A DNA stretch of 64,000 nucleotides from contig NZ_JAHZBQ010000002.1 of NCBI RefSeq assembly GCF_019423325.1, positions 496,001 through 560,000 on the forward strand, written 5' to 3'. Position numbers and translations under genes: made by a program. Positions 42,294 through 51,382 of the stretch are shown piece after piece. Source of the DNA: Campylobacter sp. Lineage in GTDB: Bacteria; Campylobacterota; Campylobacteria; Campylobacterales; Campylobacteraceae. Within the stretch, counting starts at the first letter, position 1, and the number at the start of each line of letters is the position of its first letter. The notes below the pieces were generated by a model. The model did no database searches. It was not told the origin of the DNA and was given only the letters and a program-made list of their open reading frames with translations.

Positions 42294-43136
42294 CTACTCG
42301 CTTATAAAATATTTCTGAGCGTATGCAGCGTCGTTGTAAAGCCCTTCGCCGTATCTGTCTTTACCGTAATTTTTAATTATCTCTTGCCCTGCGCTTGAAG
42401 CTACGAAATCTATAAAATCTTTCGATTTCTTGCTTTCGGCAGTATCGCTATCGTTTTGTCTTAGGGCGCAATACGTATTTATTAGATATTTATCGCCACG
42501 AAATAGAATTTCGCTGGATTTTATATCTTTTTTCGCCACGACCCAAGTACTGCTATCGCTCATAAAATATGCTCCGTTTTTATCAGCTTTTAAAAGAGTC
42601 GCTAACATAAAATCTTTATTTGCCTCATACCACTGGCCTTGCGGAACGATATTTGCCATTTTCCAGATACTAAGCTCTTTTTTATGAGTTCCGGAGTTGT
42701 CCGCTCTGGTGTAAAAAAGGCTTTGGGATTTGGCTATATCGGTATAGGCCTCTGTTACGTTTTGGGCGGTTTTTATCTTTGCGGGATCGTTTTTAGGCCC
42801 TACGATAAAAAACTCGTTTGATCCGATCAACGTCCTTTGCGTAGCCCAGCCCTCTTTTACGGCGCTTATTTCCGCCTTTGGAGCGTGAACCATAGCGATA
42901 TCTATCTTTTTATTTTTCAAAAGTTCGAGAGTCTGACCGCTTCCTGCTTTTATCCAGCAAATTTTGGTGTCGTTTGCCTTGCTAAATTCATTAGATAAAA
43001 CTTCGAGTAGCCCAAGCTCTCCCGGGCTTCCCGTAGCAAGCTTTAGCTCCGTTTTTCCATCTCCATACACTGCGGTGCACTCACTCGCCATCAAACTGGC
43101 GCATAGCAAAATCGCGATACAAATAGACTTTTTCAT
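42294..43136 (-). CDS. TupA-like tungstate (molybdate) binding protein
   Basis: A 280-residue periplasmic binding protein with signal MKKSICIAILLCASLMASEC. The TupA hallmarks TGSPGELGLLEVLSNEF near residue 36 and FYTRADNSGTHKKELSIW near 140 are clear; Thr/Ser/Arg residues in these motifs bind the oxyanion. In C. jejuni tupABC supplies tungsten to formate dehydrogenase. No tupB or tupC gene is adjacent here, so this is an orphan or works with a transporter elsewhere; its place in a sulfotransferase region raises the option that it binds another oxyanion such as sulfate. AAGGAGTAGCT precedes ATG. Confidence 0.82.
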   Translation of the reverse strand: MKKSICIAILLCASLMASECTAVYGDGKTELKLATGSPGELGLLEVLSNEFSKANDTKICWIKAGSGQTLELLKNKKIDIAMVHAPKAEISAVKEGWATQRTLIGSNEFFIVGPKNDPAKIKTAQNVTEAYTDIAKSQSLFYTRADNSGTHKKELSIWKMANIVPQGQWYEANKDFMLATLLKADKNGAYFMSDSSTWVVAKKDIKSSEILFRGDKYLINTYCALRQNDSDTAESKKSKDFIDFVASSAGQEIIKNYGKDRYGEGLYNDAAYAQKYFISE

Positions 43137-43298
43137 AGCTACTCCTTGTTTTGAAATGTAAAATTTCAGGCATTATACAACCAAGGAACTTAAACTCGAA
43201 ATGGTTAAAGAATTAAAAAAGAAGCTCGTTGCTTAGATTTTATTTCAAATTTACCCTTTATTTTATACAATCTTTAAAATTTACCGCAAAGGAATTTT

Positions 43299-43949
43299 AT
43301 GAAAATCGCTAAATTTTTAAGAATTTTAGCTGCCGTTTGCTTACTTGGCTCGGGCGCAAACGCGCTAGAGGAGGGCGTTAATTATCAAGTGTTGCAAAAG
43401 CCGCTAAACGTGCCGAAAAACAGCGTCGTTAAAATTTTTAACTACGAGTGTCCGCACTGCTATGTGTTTGATAGGACGGTCACGCCGCAGCTAATGAAAA
43501 AGCTTGATGGGACGGAGTTTTTGCCGTGGCATCTAAAGACCAAAGGCGTGTTCGGACAGACCGCAAGCGGCGTATTCGCAGCCCTCATCGTGCTTGATGA
43601 AAAGGACGATGTGAGCCTACTAAGCGATGAGTCAAAATTTAAAAAGGCGAAATTCGCGATTTACAAAGCGATCCACGACAAAAAGGACGATTTTGGTGGC
43701 GGCAGTGATAAACAAAGGTTCATCAAAACCGCGCTGGATGCCGCGGGCGTGAGCATGAGCGAATACGAAGCTGCGCTTGCTAGCAAAAAGGCGCAGGCTC
43801 TGCTCGCGCAGTGGGACGCGGGCTACGAAGTCGCGGTGATTTCAGGCGTGCCGGCATTTGTCGTCAGCGGCAAGTATCTCTTAAACACGGCTTCGTTCGG
43901 CTCCGTCGATGAAATGGCCGCCGCGGTAAAGGAGCTGCTGGCGAAATAG
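43299..43949 (+). CDS. DsbA-like periplasmic thiol oxidase
   Basis: A 216-residue thioredoxin-fold protein with signal MKIAKFLRILAAVCLLGSG and active site CPHC (C51, C54) in FNYECPHCYVFD. The cis-Pro loop is in ISGVPAFVVSGKYLLN. It resembles the second DsbA-like protein at 47.5 kb through most of its length (VNYQVLQKPL versus EDYVKLEKPL). CPHC is the redox motif of general DsbA, whereas the other copy has CPFC. AAAGGAATTT precedes ATG. It probably introduces disulfides into envelope proteins including AssT. Confidence 0.9.
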   Translation: MKIAKFLRILAAVCLLGSGANALEEGVNYQVLQKPLNVPKNSVVKIFNYECPHCYVFDRTVTPQLMKKLDGTEFLPWHLKTKGVFGQTASGVFAALIVLDEKDDVSLLSDESKFKKAKFAIYKAIHDKKDDFGGGSDKQRFIKTALDAAGVSMSEYEAALASKKAQALLAQWDAGYEVAVISGVPAFVVSGKYLLNTASFGSVDEMAAAVKELLAK

Positions 43950-44150
43950 GTCTTGTCGCATTAAATTTAGCCGCGCCAAAGCAAATTTTGTTTTATGCAC
44001 CGCGTTAAATTTGGCCGCGGGGCTTCCAGTAAATTTTATCGCTAAGCCGCGCGGCACGATAACGACTAAATTTTACGTTTTCAAGGCACGGGTTTCGGCG
44101 AGTAAAATTTGAGCTAAAATTTAAAAATTTGACTTTAAATTTAAATGTAA

Positions 44151-44276
44151 AATTTCAAGGTGAAGTATTTTACGTCAGACGAGGCAGCGGCAAACGAGGC
44201 GAGGGAGCGGACTCGCTCGTCCGTGACCGAACCCGAGCGAGCCGCTAACGAAGTATGACGGAAAAAGACGAGCCGC
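44151..44276 (+). repeat. direct repeat, copy 1 (~126 bp)
   Basis: Starts AATTTCAAGGTGAAGTATTT, continues with AGACGAGGC and a GC-rich fold-back core (GAGCGGACTCGCTCG; GAGCGAGCCGC), and ends AACGAAGTATGACGG and AAAAAGACGAGCCGC. No reading frame. The same order of blocks recurs 159 bases later. Confidence 0.75.
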
Positions 44277-44309
44277 AAAATAAAATTTAATGCCAAATTT
44301 GAACGTAGA

Positions 44310-44435
44310 AATTTCAAGGTGAAGTATTTTTGTCATAGACGAGGCGGATAAGCAAGGGCAAAGGAGCGTATATATAATACGTGACTGCAGCCCGCAGCGA
44401 AATCCAACGAAGTATAGGGCAAAAAGACAAGCCGC
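44310..44435 (+). repeat. direct repeat, copy 2 (~126 bp)
   Basis: Repeats the blocks AATTTCAAGGTGAAGTATTT, AGACGAGGCGG, GGAGCG, CGTGAC, CAACGAAGTATAGGG and AAAAAGACAAGCCGC of copy 1, with a diverged middle containing TATATATAATACG, which looks like a -10 promoter element. Together they fill the gap between dsbA and the response-regulator gene. Confidence 0.75.
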
Positions 44436-44445
44436 TAAATTTAGA

Positions 44446-45126
44446 TTACTCGCCGCTTAGCAGTATATATCCACTTTCACTGATATTTTTAAATTTAACC
44501 CCCAGCTCTCGCTTTAGCCTCAGCACGACGTTTTGTATCGCGCCCTTACTCGTTTGCTCGCCCTCATAGACGAACTCCTCGATCATCTCGTAGCTCACGA
44601 GCTTGTTTAGATTATACGCAAAGAGCCAAAAGAGCTTGTTTTGCAAAAAGGATAGATAGATTTCCTCGCCGTTTTTGTAGATCTTTTCTTTGGTGAGATT
44701 TATGCTCGTTTGCGGGCTCAGGCGCACGAGCTTTTCGTCCTTTTCGTAGGTTAGAGCCACTAGCAGGCGGCAAAGCGCGGCGATATCGACGGGCTTTTTT
44801 AGAAACGACGCCGCGCCGTGCTCGATGCTTTTGATGAGATTGTCGTCGGTGTCGTAGGAGGTAAAGACGATAAATTTTTGCGCGGGCTTTATGCGCATCA
44901 TCTCCTTCATCATCTCAAAGCCGTTCATCGCGGGCATGTGGATGTCGGTGATGACGATGGCGGGGGCTAGCTTTTTAAAGCGCTCCAGCCCCTCTAGCCC
45001 GTCGCCCGCACCCCAGACGCTCAGGCAATACGGCTTTAGTCCGCCTATTAGCAGCTCCCTTGCGATCTCGTCGTCCTCGACGATGAGGACGGTCAGGTCT
45101 TTGAGTAGCTTTAAATGCTCTTGCAT
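44446..45126 (-). CDS. two-component response regulator (OmpR-type DNA-binding)
   Basis: A 226-residue regulator. The receiver domain (residues ~10-125) has the acid pocket VEDDE, phospho-acceptor D61 in VITDIHMPAMNGF, Thr/Ser in VFTSYD and Lys in FLKKPVD. The C-terminal ~75 residues form a winged helix (LQNKLFWLFAYNLNKLVSYE, IQNVVLRLKRELG, NISESGYILL). Its start lies 1 base after the kinase stop, so it is co-expressed with it. The upstream order dsbL-dsbI-kinase-regulator suggests control of the sulfotransferase or disulfide genes, which is inference. Confidence 0.88.
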   Translation of the reverse strand: MQEHLKLLKDLTVLIVEDDEIARELLIGGLKPYCLSVWGAGDGLEGLERFKKLAPAIVITDIHMPAMNGFEMMKEMMRIKPAQKFIVFTSYDTDDNLIKSIEHGAASFLKKPVDIAALCRLLVALTYEKDEKLVRLSPQTSINLTKEKIYKNGEEIYLSFLQNKLFWLFAYNLNKLVSYEMIEEFVYEGEQTSKGAIQNVVLRLKRELGVKFKNISESGYILLSGE

Positions 45127-45127
45127 C

Positions 45128-46777
45128 TCACTCCTTTAAATTTATCTCAAAGCTCAGCTCAAACGTCGTCGGATCGCCCGCGCTTAGTAGCTTGACGTCG
45201 CCTGAAAGCTTCTCGTTTGCGAGCTTTTTACCGAAATACAGCCCGATACCGCTTCCTTGCTTTTTGGTAGTTTTTGGCTGGGTTAAAATTTTATCCCGAA
45301 GCTCCTTACTCACGCCGCTGCCGTAGTCCGTGACGGATATTTTGCACGTGCCGTTTTCAAATTTGACGTCGATAAAAATTTGCCGCTTGGCGATCTCATC
45401 TTTGTATCGTTCCACGACCGCGTCCTTGGCGTTGTGTATGAGGATGAGCAAAATTTGCTGCACGATGCCCATCCGCTGCGTGGCCTCTTCGTCTTGAAAC
45501 TCGCGCAGGCTTACCGCGACGTTTGCCTTGCTAAGCTCGGTGTGCATTAGCTTTAGTAGGTCTTTGATGCAGCGCTGCACGCTAAATTTTTGCGGACTGT
45601 CGCTAGTTTTATAAAAATTTCTAAAAATCTCGATCGTGTCGCTTAAAAGCACGGTCGCGGCTTGGCCTTTTTGCAGCATACTCTCTAGCGTGGCGGCGTC
45701 TAGCTTGCCGTCTTTTTGCAGCATGAGTAGGCTTGAGATCATCAAATTTAGCGAATTAACCGGCTGGATAAACTGATGATTTATACCGCTGATTAGCTCG
45801 CCCGCCTCGCTCATACGGGCTTTGTGCTTGAGCAGGGCTTCGTAGTCGTCTTGTAGGTTTTTGATTTTTGAGTACATAAAGTTATGTAAGAAATTTGCCA
45901 CTAACGCCAGCGCTGCGAACGCAAAAAGCAGGATGAGGGCGTTTTTTAGCACGGAGTTAAGCAGCGCGGCGAGCTCCTTTTCGTTATCGGTGCCGGCTCC
46001 TATAAACCAGTTTAGCGTGGGGATCTCGGCGACGGAGATGAAATTTGAGCCGATATTTAGGCTCGTGATGTCCTCATCGCGCAAAAAAAGCTCTTTAAAT
46101 TTATCCTCGATCTGCTTTTTTAGCGCCGCGTCCTTCATCGGCGTTAAAATTTCGCCGCCGTGGGTGACGATAAAGGCGTAGGAATCGGGTGCTAGCTTAA
46201 ATTTTTCCATATTTTTTAGTATGTTTTGCAACTTCACCACGCCGCAAAACACTCCCGCAAACGAGCCGCCGTCCAGCACGGGCACGCATAAATTTAGCGT
46301 CGGCTCGCCTAAAATTTTATGGCGCTGCATAAAATTTACCGTGGGTGCGAGCGTGCTTTTGGTCTCCTCAAACCAAACAAGCCCCGTACGCAGGCTCTTT
46401 GACATAGTTCCATAGCCCCCTAGCTCCTTACTGTCTACGAAAATTTCTCCGTCCTCGCGCAAAAACTGCAAGGCGTCAAATTCTGCTGAGTTTTCTTTAA
46501 AAAGCCGTATGAAGTCGCCCAGTTTTTCGCCGTCTTGCGAGATGCCCGCGTTTTGTATAAATTTAGCCGCACGCACCAGCGAGTGCAGCCGCTCATCCAG
46601 CCAAAACGAGAAATTCCCGACCATATTTTCGCTAGCGGCGATCTTGTTTTTATCCGCGAGCGTCGTGATCTGCGCCTTGGCGTCCTCGTAGTTTTTCACG
46701 CCCAAAAGCACCACGAAAAGGCTTGCGAAAATGATGATGAAGTAAATTTTAAAATTATGTTCGCGTAAGGCTTTCAT
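45128..46777 (-). CDS. sensor histidine kinase with periplasmic Cache-type sensor
   Basis: A 549-residue membrane kinase with TM segments at ~10-28 and ~275-298 flanking a 240-residue periplasmic sensor of dCache type (LRTGLVWFEETKSTLAP, LNLCVPVLDGGSFAGVFCGV, NWFIGAGTDNEKE). The phospho-acceptor His is H334 in GINHQFIQPVNSL; the ATPase domain shows HNAKDAVVERY and TDYGSGVSKELRD with KKQGSGIGLYFGKKLA. It is 40 bases downstream of dsbI and one base before the regulator. The ligand may be a small organic molecule such as a phenol or sulfate ester, but this cannot be read from sequence. Confidence 0.88.
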   Translation of the reverse strand: MKALREHNFKIYFIIIFASLFVVLLGVKNYEDAKAQITTLADKNKIAASENMVGNFSFWLDERLHSLVRAAKFIQNAGISQDGEKLGDFIRLFKENSAEFDALQFLREDGEIFVDSKELGGYGTMSKSLRTGLVWFEETKSTLAPTVNFMQRHKILGEPTLNLCVPVLDGGSFAGVFCGVVKLQNILKNMEKFKLAPDSYAFIVTHGGEILTPMKDAALKKQIEDKFKELFLRDEDITSLNIGSNFISVAEIPTLNWFIGAGTDNEKELAALLNSVLKNALILLFAFAALALVANFLHNFMYSKIKNLQDDYEALLKHKARMSEAGELISGINHQFIQPVNSLNLMISSLLMLQKDGKLDAATLESMLQKGQAATVLLSDTIEIFRNFYKTSDSPQKFSVQRCIKDLLKLMHTELSKANVAVSLREFQDEEATQRMGIVQQILLILIHNAKDAVVERYKDEIAKRQIFIDVKFENGTCKISVTDYGSGVSKELRDKILTQPKTTKKQGSGIGLYFGKKLANEKLSGDVKLLSAGDPTTFELSFEINLKE

Positions 46778-46816
46778 ACGGCGAGTATAGCAAAATCGGT
46801 CTAAATTTAGACCGAT

Positions 46817-47440
46817 TTAAGCTTTTTTCAGAGTTAAAATTTTGCAAACGAACATCGCGGCAAGCACGACGAAGCAGACGCCAAAGCCGATTAGCGTGCA
46901 GTCAGCCATCGACATAAATTTGCTTGACGGGATCAGGTACCAGCCGTCCTCGTAAAGATCGACGAGATACTTCTGAAAGCCGCTTAGCGTGACGCCCTCG
47001 GGCACTAGCGGATTATCGTAGCCGCAGTCGCCGGTAGGCAAGAACCAATCCGGCGCCCACCGCTCAAGCGGCAGGCCGAACGGATAGTGTGGCTCGGTCG
47101 AGCAGCCTTGTACGCCGAACGGATCGTCTCCGTGCACGGCGTCGTGGATCTTGGCGAGCTTGACGCTATACATTATGCCCTGGATCGCGCCCCAAAAGGC
47201 TAGCAGGTAGCCCGCGAGCGCGAGGAGCAAATTTTTAGGATTTACGATCGCGACTAGCCCTCCTAGCGCCATGCACAAAAATGCAAAGCGGATATAGACG
47301 CACTGCTCGCAAGGCGGCATATAGACGTAGTTTTGAAACAGCGAGTGCGCGAGGATAACAAGCCCTATGCTCACTACTATGAGGATCGCCCACGGCATGC
47401 GGCTATCGCCGAATTTCGCTATTTTTTCCGCAAATTTCAT
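46817..47440 (-). CDS. dsbI: DsbI/DsbB-like membrane thiol oxidase
   Basis: A 207-residue inner-membrane protein with about four to five helices. The first redox pair is C44-C47 in MPPCEQCVYIRF; the second periplasmic pair is C113 (VQGCSTEPHYPFGLP) and C139 (LPTGDCGYDNPL), within a long loop typical of DsbI rather than DsbB. It re-oxidises its DsbA-like partner and passes electrons to quinones. The gene follows the DsbL-like gene by 9 bases, the same pairing as dsbL-dsbI next to assT in uropathogenic E. coli. Confidence 0.9.
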   Translation of the reverse strand: MKFAEKIAKFGDSRMPWAILIVVSIGLVILAHSLFQNYVYMPPCEQCVYIRFAFLCMALGGLVAIVNPKNLLLALAGYLLAFWGAIQGIMYSVKLAKIHDAVHGDDPFGVQGCSTEPHYPFGLPLERWAPDWFLPTGDCGYDNPLVPEGVTLSGFQKYLVDLYEDGWYLIPSSKFMSMADCTLIGFGVCFVVLAAMFVCKILTLKKA

Positions 47441-47449
47441 GCCCGCGCC

Positions 47450-48106
47450 CTATTTTTTAAGCAGCTCTTCTACTAGCTGCGCCATGCCGTCGATAGAGCT
47501 GATGGACTTCGTCATGATGAGGTATTTGCCGTTTACGACGAACGCCGGCACACCCTGGATCTTGGCTACGTCGTAGCTCTCGTCCCATTTTTTAAGCAGT
47601 TCGGCGACCTTTGGGTCCTCTAGTTTTTTTTGATAGTCCGCCTCGCTAATGCCGGCCGCGTCAAGCCCCGTCTTTAAAAACGCAGCCTCGTCCTTGCCGT
47701 CGCTCCAGCGCTGCTTTTGATCGTGATAGGCCTTGTAGTAGGCAAATTTAGCCTTTTTAAACAGCGAGTTTTCATCTAGCAGGCTTACGCCTTTTTCCTC
47801 GTCCATCACGGCTAAGACGGCAAAAATTTTACTCGCTGCCTCGCCGTATTCGCCCTTGGTTTTTAGATGAAACGGTACATATTTTAGCCCCGCAACCTTT
47901 TCTACGACCTTTGGGGTGACGGTTTTGTCGTATTTGTAGCAAAACGGGCATGCGTAGCTAAAGACCTTAACCAGCGTGTTTTGCTCTACGGATAGCGGTT
48001 TTTCGAGCTTTACGTAGTCCTCACCCTCGGTAAATGCTGACGCGCTAAGGGCGCCAAACATCGCTACGGCTAAAAAGCCTTTGCTAAATTTAGAAAGTAG
48101 GTTCAT
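47450..48106 (-). CDS. dsbL: DsbL-like thiol oxidase paired with DsbI
   Basis: A 218-residue periplasmic protein with signal MNLLSKFSKGFLAVAMFGAL and active site CPFC (C53, C56) in FSYACPFCYKYD, the motif of the AssT-dedicated DsbL of uropathogenic E. coli. The cis-Pro loop is IQGVPAFVVNGKYLI. It is the first gene of a minus-strand operon (dsbL-dsbI-kinase-regulator), divergent from assT copy 2 with a 234-base shared promoter region. AAGGAGCATTCC precedes ATG. The most likely client is AssT, whose Cys pair needs oxidation. Confidence 0.88.
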   Translation of the reverse strand: MNLLSKFSKGFLAVAMFGALSASAFTEGEDYVKLEKPLSVEQNTLVKVFSYACPFCYKYDKTVTPKVVEKVAGLKYVPFHLKTKGEYGEAASKIFAVLAVMDEEKGVSLLDENSLFKKAKFAYYKAYHDQKQRWSDGKDEAAFLKTGLDAAGISEADYQKKLEDPKVAELLKKWDESYDVAKIQGVPAFVVNGKYLIMTKSISSIDGMAQLVEELLKK

Positions 48107-48340
48107 GGAATGCTCCTTAAAATGATTTTGTTTGCGTTAATTTTATATTCTCTCGCCGCCGCAAAACTCACGCTAAGATAAATTTTAGATTAAATTTATA
48201 AAATTTCGACTAAATTTTGGCACAAAAGTCAAAATTTGAAATTATTTTTTATAATTAAGCAAGTTTTAATAAACGCGTGATTTCTACGTTAGCGAGGTTG
48301 ATTAAAATTACGGTATCAAATCAATTCAAAGGAGAATAAG

Positions 48341-50188
48341 ATGAAGCGAACTCTTTCCTCATTTGCGCTAGCTGTGGCGCTTTTAGGCGGTCTAAGCACG
48401 GCCGCGCTGGCTATCGGCGGACCTAGCGGCGCACACATCGACTACGGCATCCCGGGCAAGATCGGCGAAGTAGTCGTAAACCCATACGACATCGCGCCTT
48501 TAACGGCGGTGATCAAAAACGGCGGCTACACGCTAGCAAACGCCAAAGTTACTATCGTACCAAAGCCGGGCGGTCAGGTTATCAGCTATAAAGTCGCCGA
48601 CAAGCACCTTCGCACGCACGGCGGAATCCCTGTTTTCGGACTTTACCCTGACTATCAAAACACCGTCGAGGTCGAGTACGATAAAATTTACAAGGGACAA
48701 ACCGAGCACGTAAAAGAAACCTATAAAATTTACGCTCCTGCGATTTATCTAGAGAGCTCGGGCATGCCGTCTCAAAAGGGCGCGCTGTTTGATAAAATCG
48801 AAGTCGTGAAGGCTCCGAGCGCCAAATTTGCCAACCGCCTTTACTACGTAAATAACTTCGTAAATAAAACCGGCAAGGGCACCAAAGTCGTGTGGAACAA
48901 CCCTGCAGGCGGCGCGATCGAGTGGAACTACAGCCCGAATAACTTCATCCTAGACACCAAAGGCGAAGTGCGCTGGTATCTGGAGCCGAGTAAAATTTAC
49001 GATCTCAAGCAGCCCTTTAGCGCGGGCGTCATGATGGGCTTTAAACAAAACGACGACGGCGCGATGACGTGGGGCTATGGGCAGCGATACGCCAAATACG
49101 ACATAATGGGCCGCGAAATTTTTAACCGCGAGCTACCTGCGGGATACAACGACTTCTCGCACTCCATGGACGTTGCGCAAAATGGCCACTACTTCCTCCG
49201 CGCGGCAAACGCCAACTATAAACGCGCCGACGGCAAAAACGTCCGCACCGTGCGCGACGTCATCGTCGAGGTTGATCGCGACGGCAACGTCGTAGATGAT
49301 TTTAGATTATATGAAATTTTAGATCCTTACCGCGACATCGTGCTAAAAACGCTCGATCAGGGCGCGGTGTGCCTAAATATCGACGCCAGCAAGGCTGGCC
49401 ACACCGCGAGCACGGACGAGCTAGCCGCGATGGATACGAACGAAAAATGGGGCGACATCGTGGGCTCGGGCCCCGGACGCAATTGGGCGCACGTAAATAG
49501 CGTGGACTACGACCCGTCTGATGATAGTATCATCATCTCCAGCCGCCACCAAGACGCCGTCATCAAGATCGGCCGCGACAAAAAAGTCAAGTGGATAATG
49601 GGCGCGCACAAAGGCTGGAAGGATCAGTTTAAGGGCTACTTGCTTCAGCCGGTGGATAAAGACGGCAAAAAGATCGTCTGCGAGGACGAATACTCAAAAT
49701 GCCCGGGCTACGAGAGCGAAACGGGCGGGTTTGACTGGCAGTGGACACAGCATACGGCGTTTCGCATCGACAGCAAGTCCAAAAAAGGCGTCGTCTATCT
49801 CACCGTCTTTGACAACGGCGACACCCGCGGCATGGAGCAGCCTGCGATGGCGGGTATGAAATACTCCCGCGCGGTCGTCTACAAAATCGACGAAAAAGCT
49901 AAAACCGTCGAGCAAGTCTGGGAATACGGCAAACAGCGCGGCAGCGAGTGGTACAGCTCGGTCACTTCGCTCGCGCAGTATCAAGACGACCTTGATAGCG
50001 TGATGGTCTACTCTGCGGTTGCGGGCATGCAGTTTGACATCGCCAAGGGCCGCCCGGTGGGAATGCCAAGCCCTCACATCGACGAGTTTGAATGGGGGGC
50101 AAAAGAGCCGTCAATCGAAATCAAAATGACCAACGCGATGGGCTATCAGGCGTTTCCGTTTAGCCTAGAAAAGGCATTTGAGAAGTAA
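48341..50188 (+). CDS. assT: periplasmic arylsulfate sulfotransferase, copy 2
   Basis: A 615-residue exported enzyme (signal MKRTLSSFALAVALLGGLST through ALA). Predicted active-site residues are H274 (DFSHSMDV), H384 (GRNWAHVNS), R402 (ISSRHQD) and H471 (WTQHTAFR); C447 and C454 (VCEDEYSKC) form the expected disulfide. Compared with copy 1 it has a longer insert around residues 350-375 and a distinct C-terminus (MTNAMGYQAFPFSLEKAFEK). AAAGGAGAATAAG precedes ATG. It is divergent from the dsbL operon and followed by a clear terminator. It transfers sulfate between phenolic compounds; copy 1 and 2 may differ in donor or acceptor preference. Confidence 0.93.
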   Translation: MKRTLSSFALAVALLGGLSTAALAIGGPSGAHIDYGIPGKIGEVVVNPYDIAPLTAVIKNGGYTLANAKVTIVPKPGGQVISYKVADKHLRTHGGIPVFGLYPDYQNTVEVEYDKIYKGQTEHVKETYKIYAPAIYLESSGMPSQKGALFDKIEVVKAPSAKFANRLYYVNNFVNKTGKGTKVVWNNPAGGAIEWNYSPNNFILDTKGEVRWYLEPSKIYDLKQPFSAGVMMGFKQNDDGAMTWGYGQRYAKYDIMGREIFNRELPAGYNDFSHSMDVAQNGHYFLRAANANYKRADGKNVRTVRDVIVEVDRDGNVVDDFRLYEILDPYRDIVLKTLDQGAVCLNIDASKAGHTASTDELAAMDTNEKWGDIVGSGPGRNWAHVNSVDYDPSDDSIIISSRHQDAVIKIGRDKKVKWIMGAHKGWKDQFKGYLLQPVDKDGKKIVCEDEYSKCPGYESETGGFDWQWTQHTAFRIDSKSKKGVVYLTVFDNGDTRGMEQPAMAGMKYSRAVVYKIDEKAKTVEQVWEYGKQRGSEWYSSVTSLAQYQDDLDSVMVYSAVAGMQFDIAKGRPVGMPSPHIDEFEWGAKEPSIEIKMTNAMGYQAFPFSLEKAFEK

Positions 50189-50201
50189 AATTTTAAAATT
50201 T

Positions 50202-50236
50202 AGCGGTCGCGTTTCGGGCGCGGCCGCTTTTGTTTT
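50202..50236 (+). terminator. intrinsic terminator of assT copy 2
   Basis: AGCGGTCGCG-TTTCGGG-CGCGGCCGCT forms a 10-bp stem (one G-U) followed by TTTTGTTTT, 13 bases after the stop codon. The best rho-independent terminator in the window. Confidence 0.85.
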
Positions 50237-50557
50237 AGATTATGGTCAAATTCTACACATCTACTCGATAGAATTTCATCCGAATTTGCTAAATTTTATC
50301 CCTCGGTACGGCAAAATTTAGCCGAAAACATAGCTCTTTGTTCTAGATAAAATTTAATCATCGGATTTGCGATTTCGCGCTCCGCTTTTGCTATAATTTC
50401 GCTCTGCTAAAATTAATAAGCGTTATTTCGGTATAGACGAGGTAGCGCACGGTTTGGATGAAATTTGCATCCCGCTTGAGGGCAGGGGACGACGGGTATG
50501 AGGTTAATGCGCCCAAAGGATATTCGTGCGGCAAGGCGGCGCAGCAAAGGAAAAAGA

Positions 50558-50845
50558 GTGGAAAAATCCAGAAAAAAGGAACTCAAAAAGCTCGCGGCAC
50601 AGCGGCAGCGAGATGCATTTGAAAAGAGCCTGTCTATGAATAGGGCGGAGTTTGAGGGGCTATTTGAGTTCCTAGACGAGGGCTTGGCGCATCGCGACTG
50701 CGACGGTACGCATAGCCTCACGCTGGAGTTTTTGCGAGCTCGGCGCGCGCTGAATGAGACGGCGGTCCTAGACTTTTGCGAGCAAAATGGCGGATATTGC
50801 GACCGCGAAGTTCTAAACAACGTGCAAAATTGCTTCGAATTTTAA
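50558..50845 (+). CDS. DUF2695 protein
   Basis: A small soluble protein. I favour GTG 50558 (VEKSRKKELKKLAAQRQRDA), with AAAGGA 6 bases upstream; ATGs at 50498 and 50507 lack a ribosome site. The product is 95 residues: a basic coiled start followed by the DUF2695 block FEFLDEGLAHRDCDGTHSLT and LDFCEQNGGYCDREVLNNV. The Cys residues in RDCD and GYCD are the conserved ones and may bind metal. No function is known for the family; it is often a single gene, as here. Confidence 0.7.
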   Translation: MEKSRKKELKKLAAQRQRDAFEKSLSMNRAEFEGLFEFLDEGLAHRDCDGTHSLTLEFLRARRALNETAVLDFCEQNGGYCDREVLNNVQNCFEF

Positions 50846-51382
50846 GGGGCTGTGCGCAGAGAGATAGGGTTTCGCAAGCGTCGTTTCAAAGAGGCAGTGC
50901 GTAAAATTTAGTAAAATTTTAGCGGCGCGAGGGCTCAAAAGTAGGGCTAAAGCAGCGTTTGCGGTGCGAACTGCCGCCGTGCAATAAGCACAAAGCCCAC
51001 CGCGCCAAACATGCGGGCCTTTTGTAGAATTAATGCTATAGTTTTTAAATTTGACGCAAAAGGCGGGCAACTCGCCGTCAAAACGGCAATTAAAGCGTGG
51101 TGTGACGGGGCTTGTATGAACTTAAGAGCGGTATTGCTCGCTTAATTTAACGATACAAGACGGCGCGGAGACCTGGAGTTTGCCCCCTTAAATTTTATTG
51201 CGGTAGCCATCAGGCGGACAGAGATATGCTATGGACGTTTTCATTGAGCGAGCTTGCCGCAGACGCTTTGCTGTGCGACAAGCAGGTTGATTGCAAGATT
51301 AGGAAAACTCGCACAAAGCGCTTTTACGCGAGAGGACTTTGCTGCGGTGCCGACGTAAATTTTATCTGCGCGGCATTTAAAT
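50846..51382 (+). other. intergenic stretch without gene
   Basis: About 540 bases. A 94-codon plus-strand frame (51226-51510) has no ribosome site and overlaps the real minus-strand gene. I see no RNA or repeat. Confidence 0.4.
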
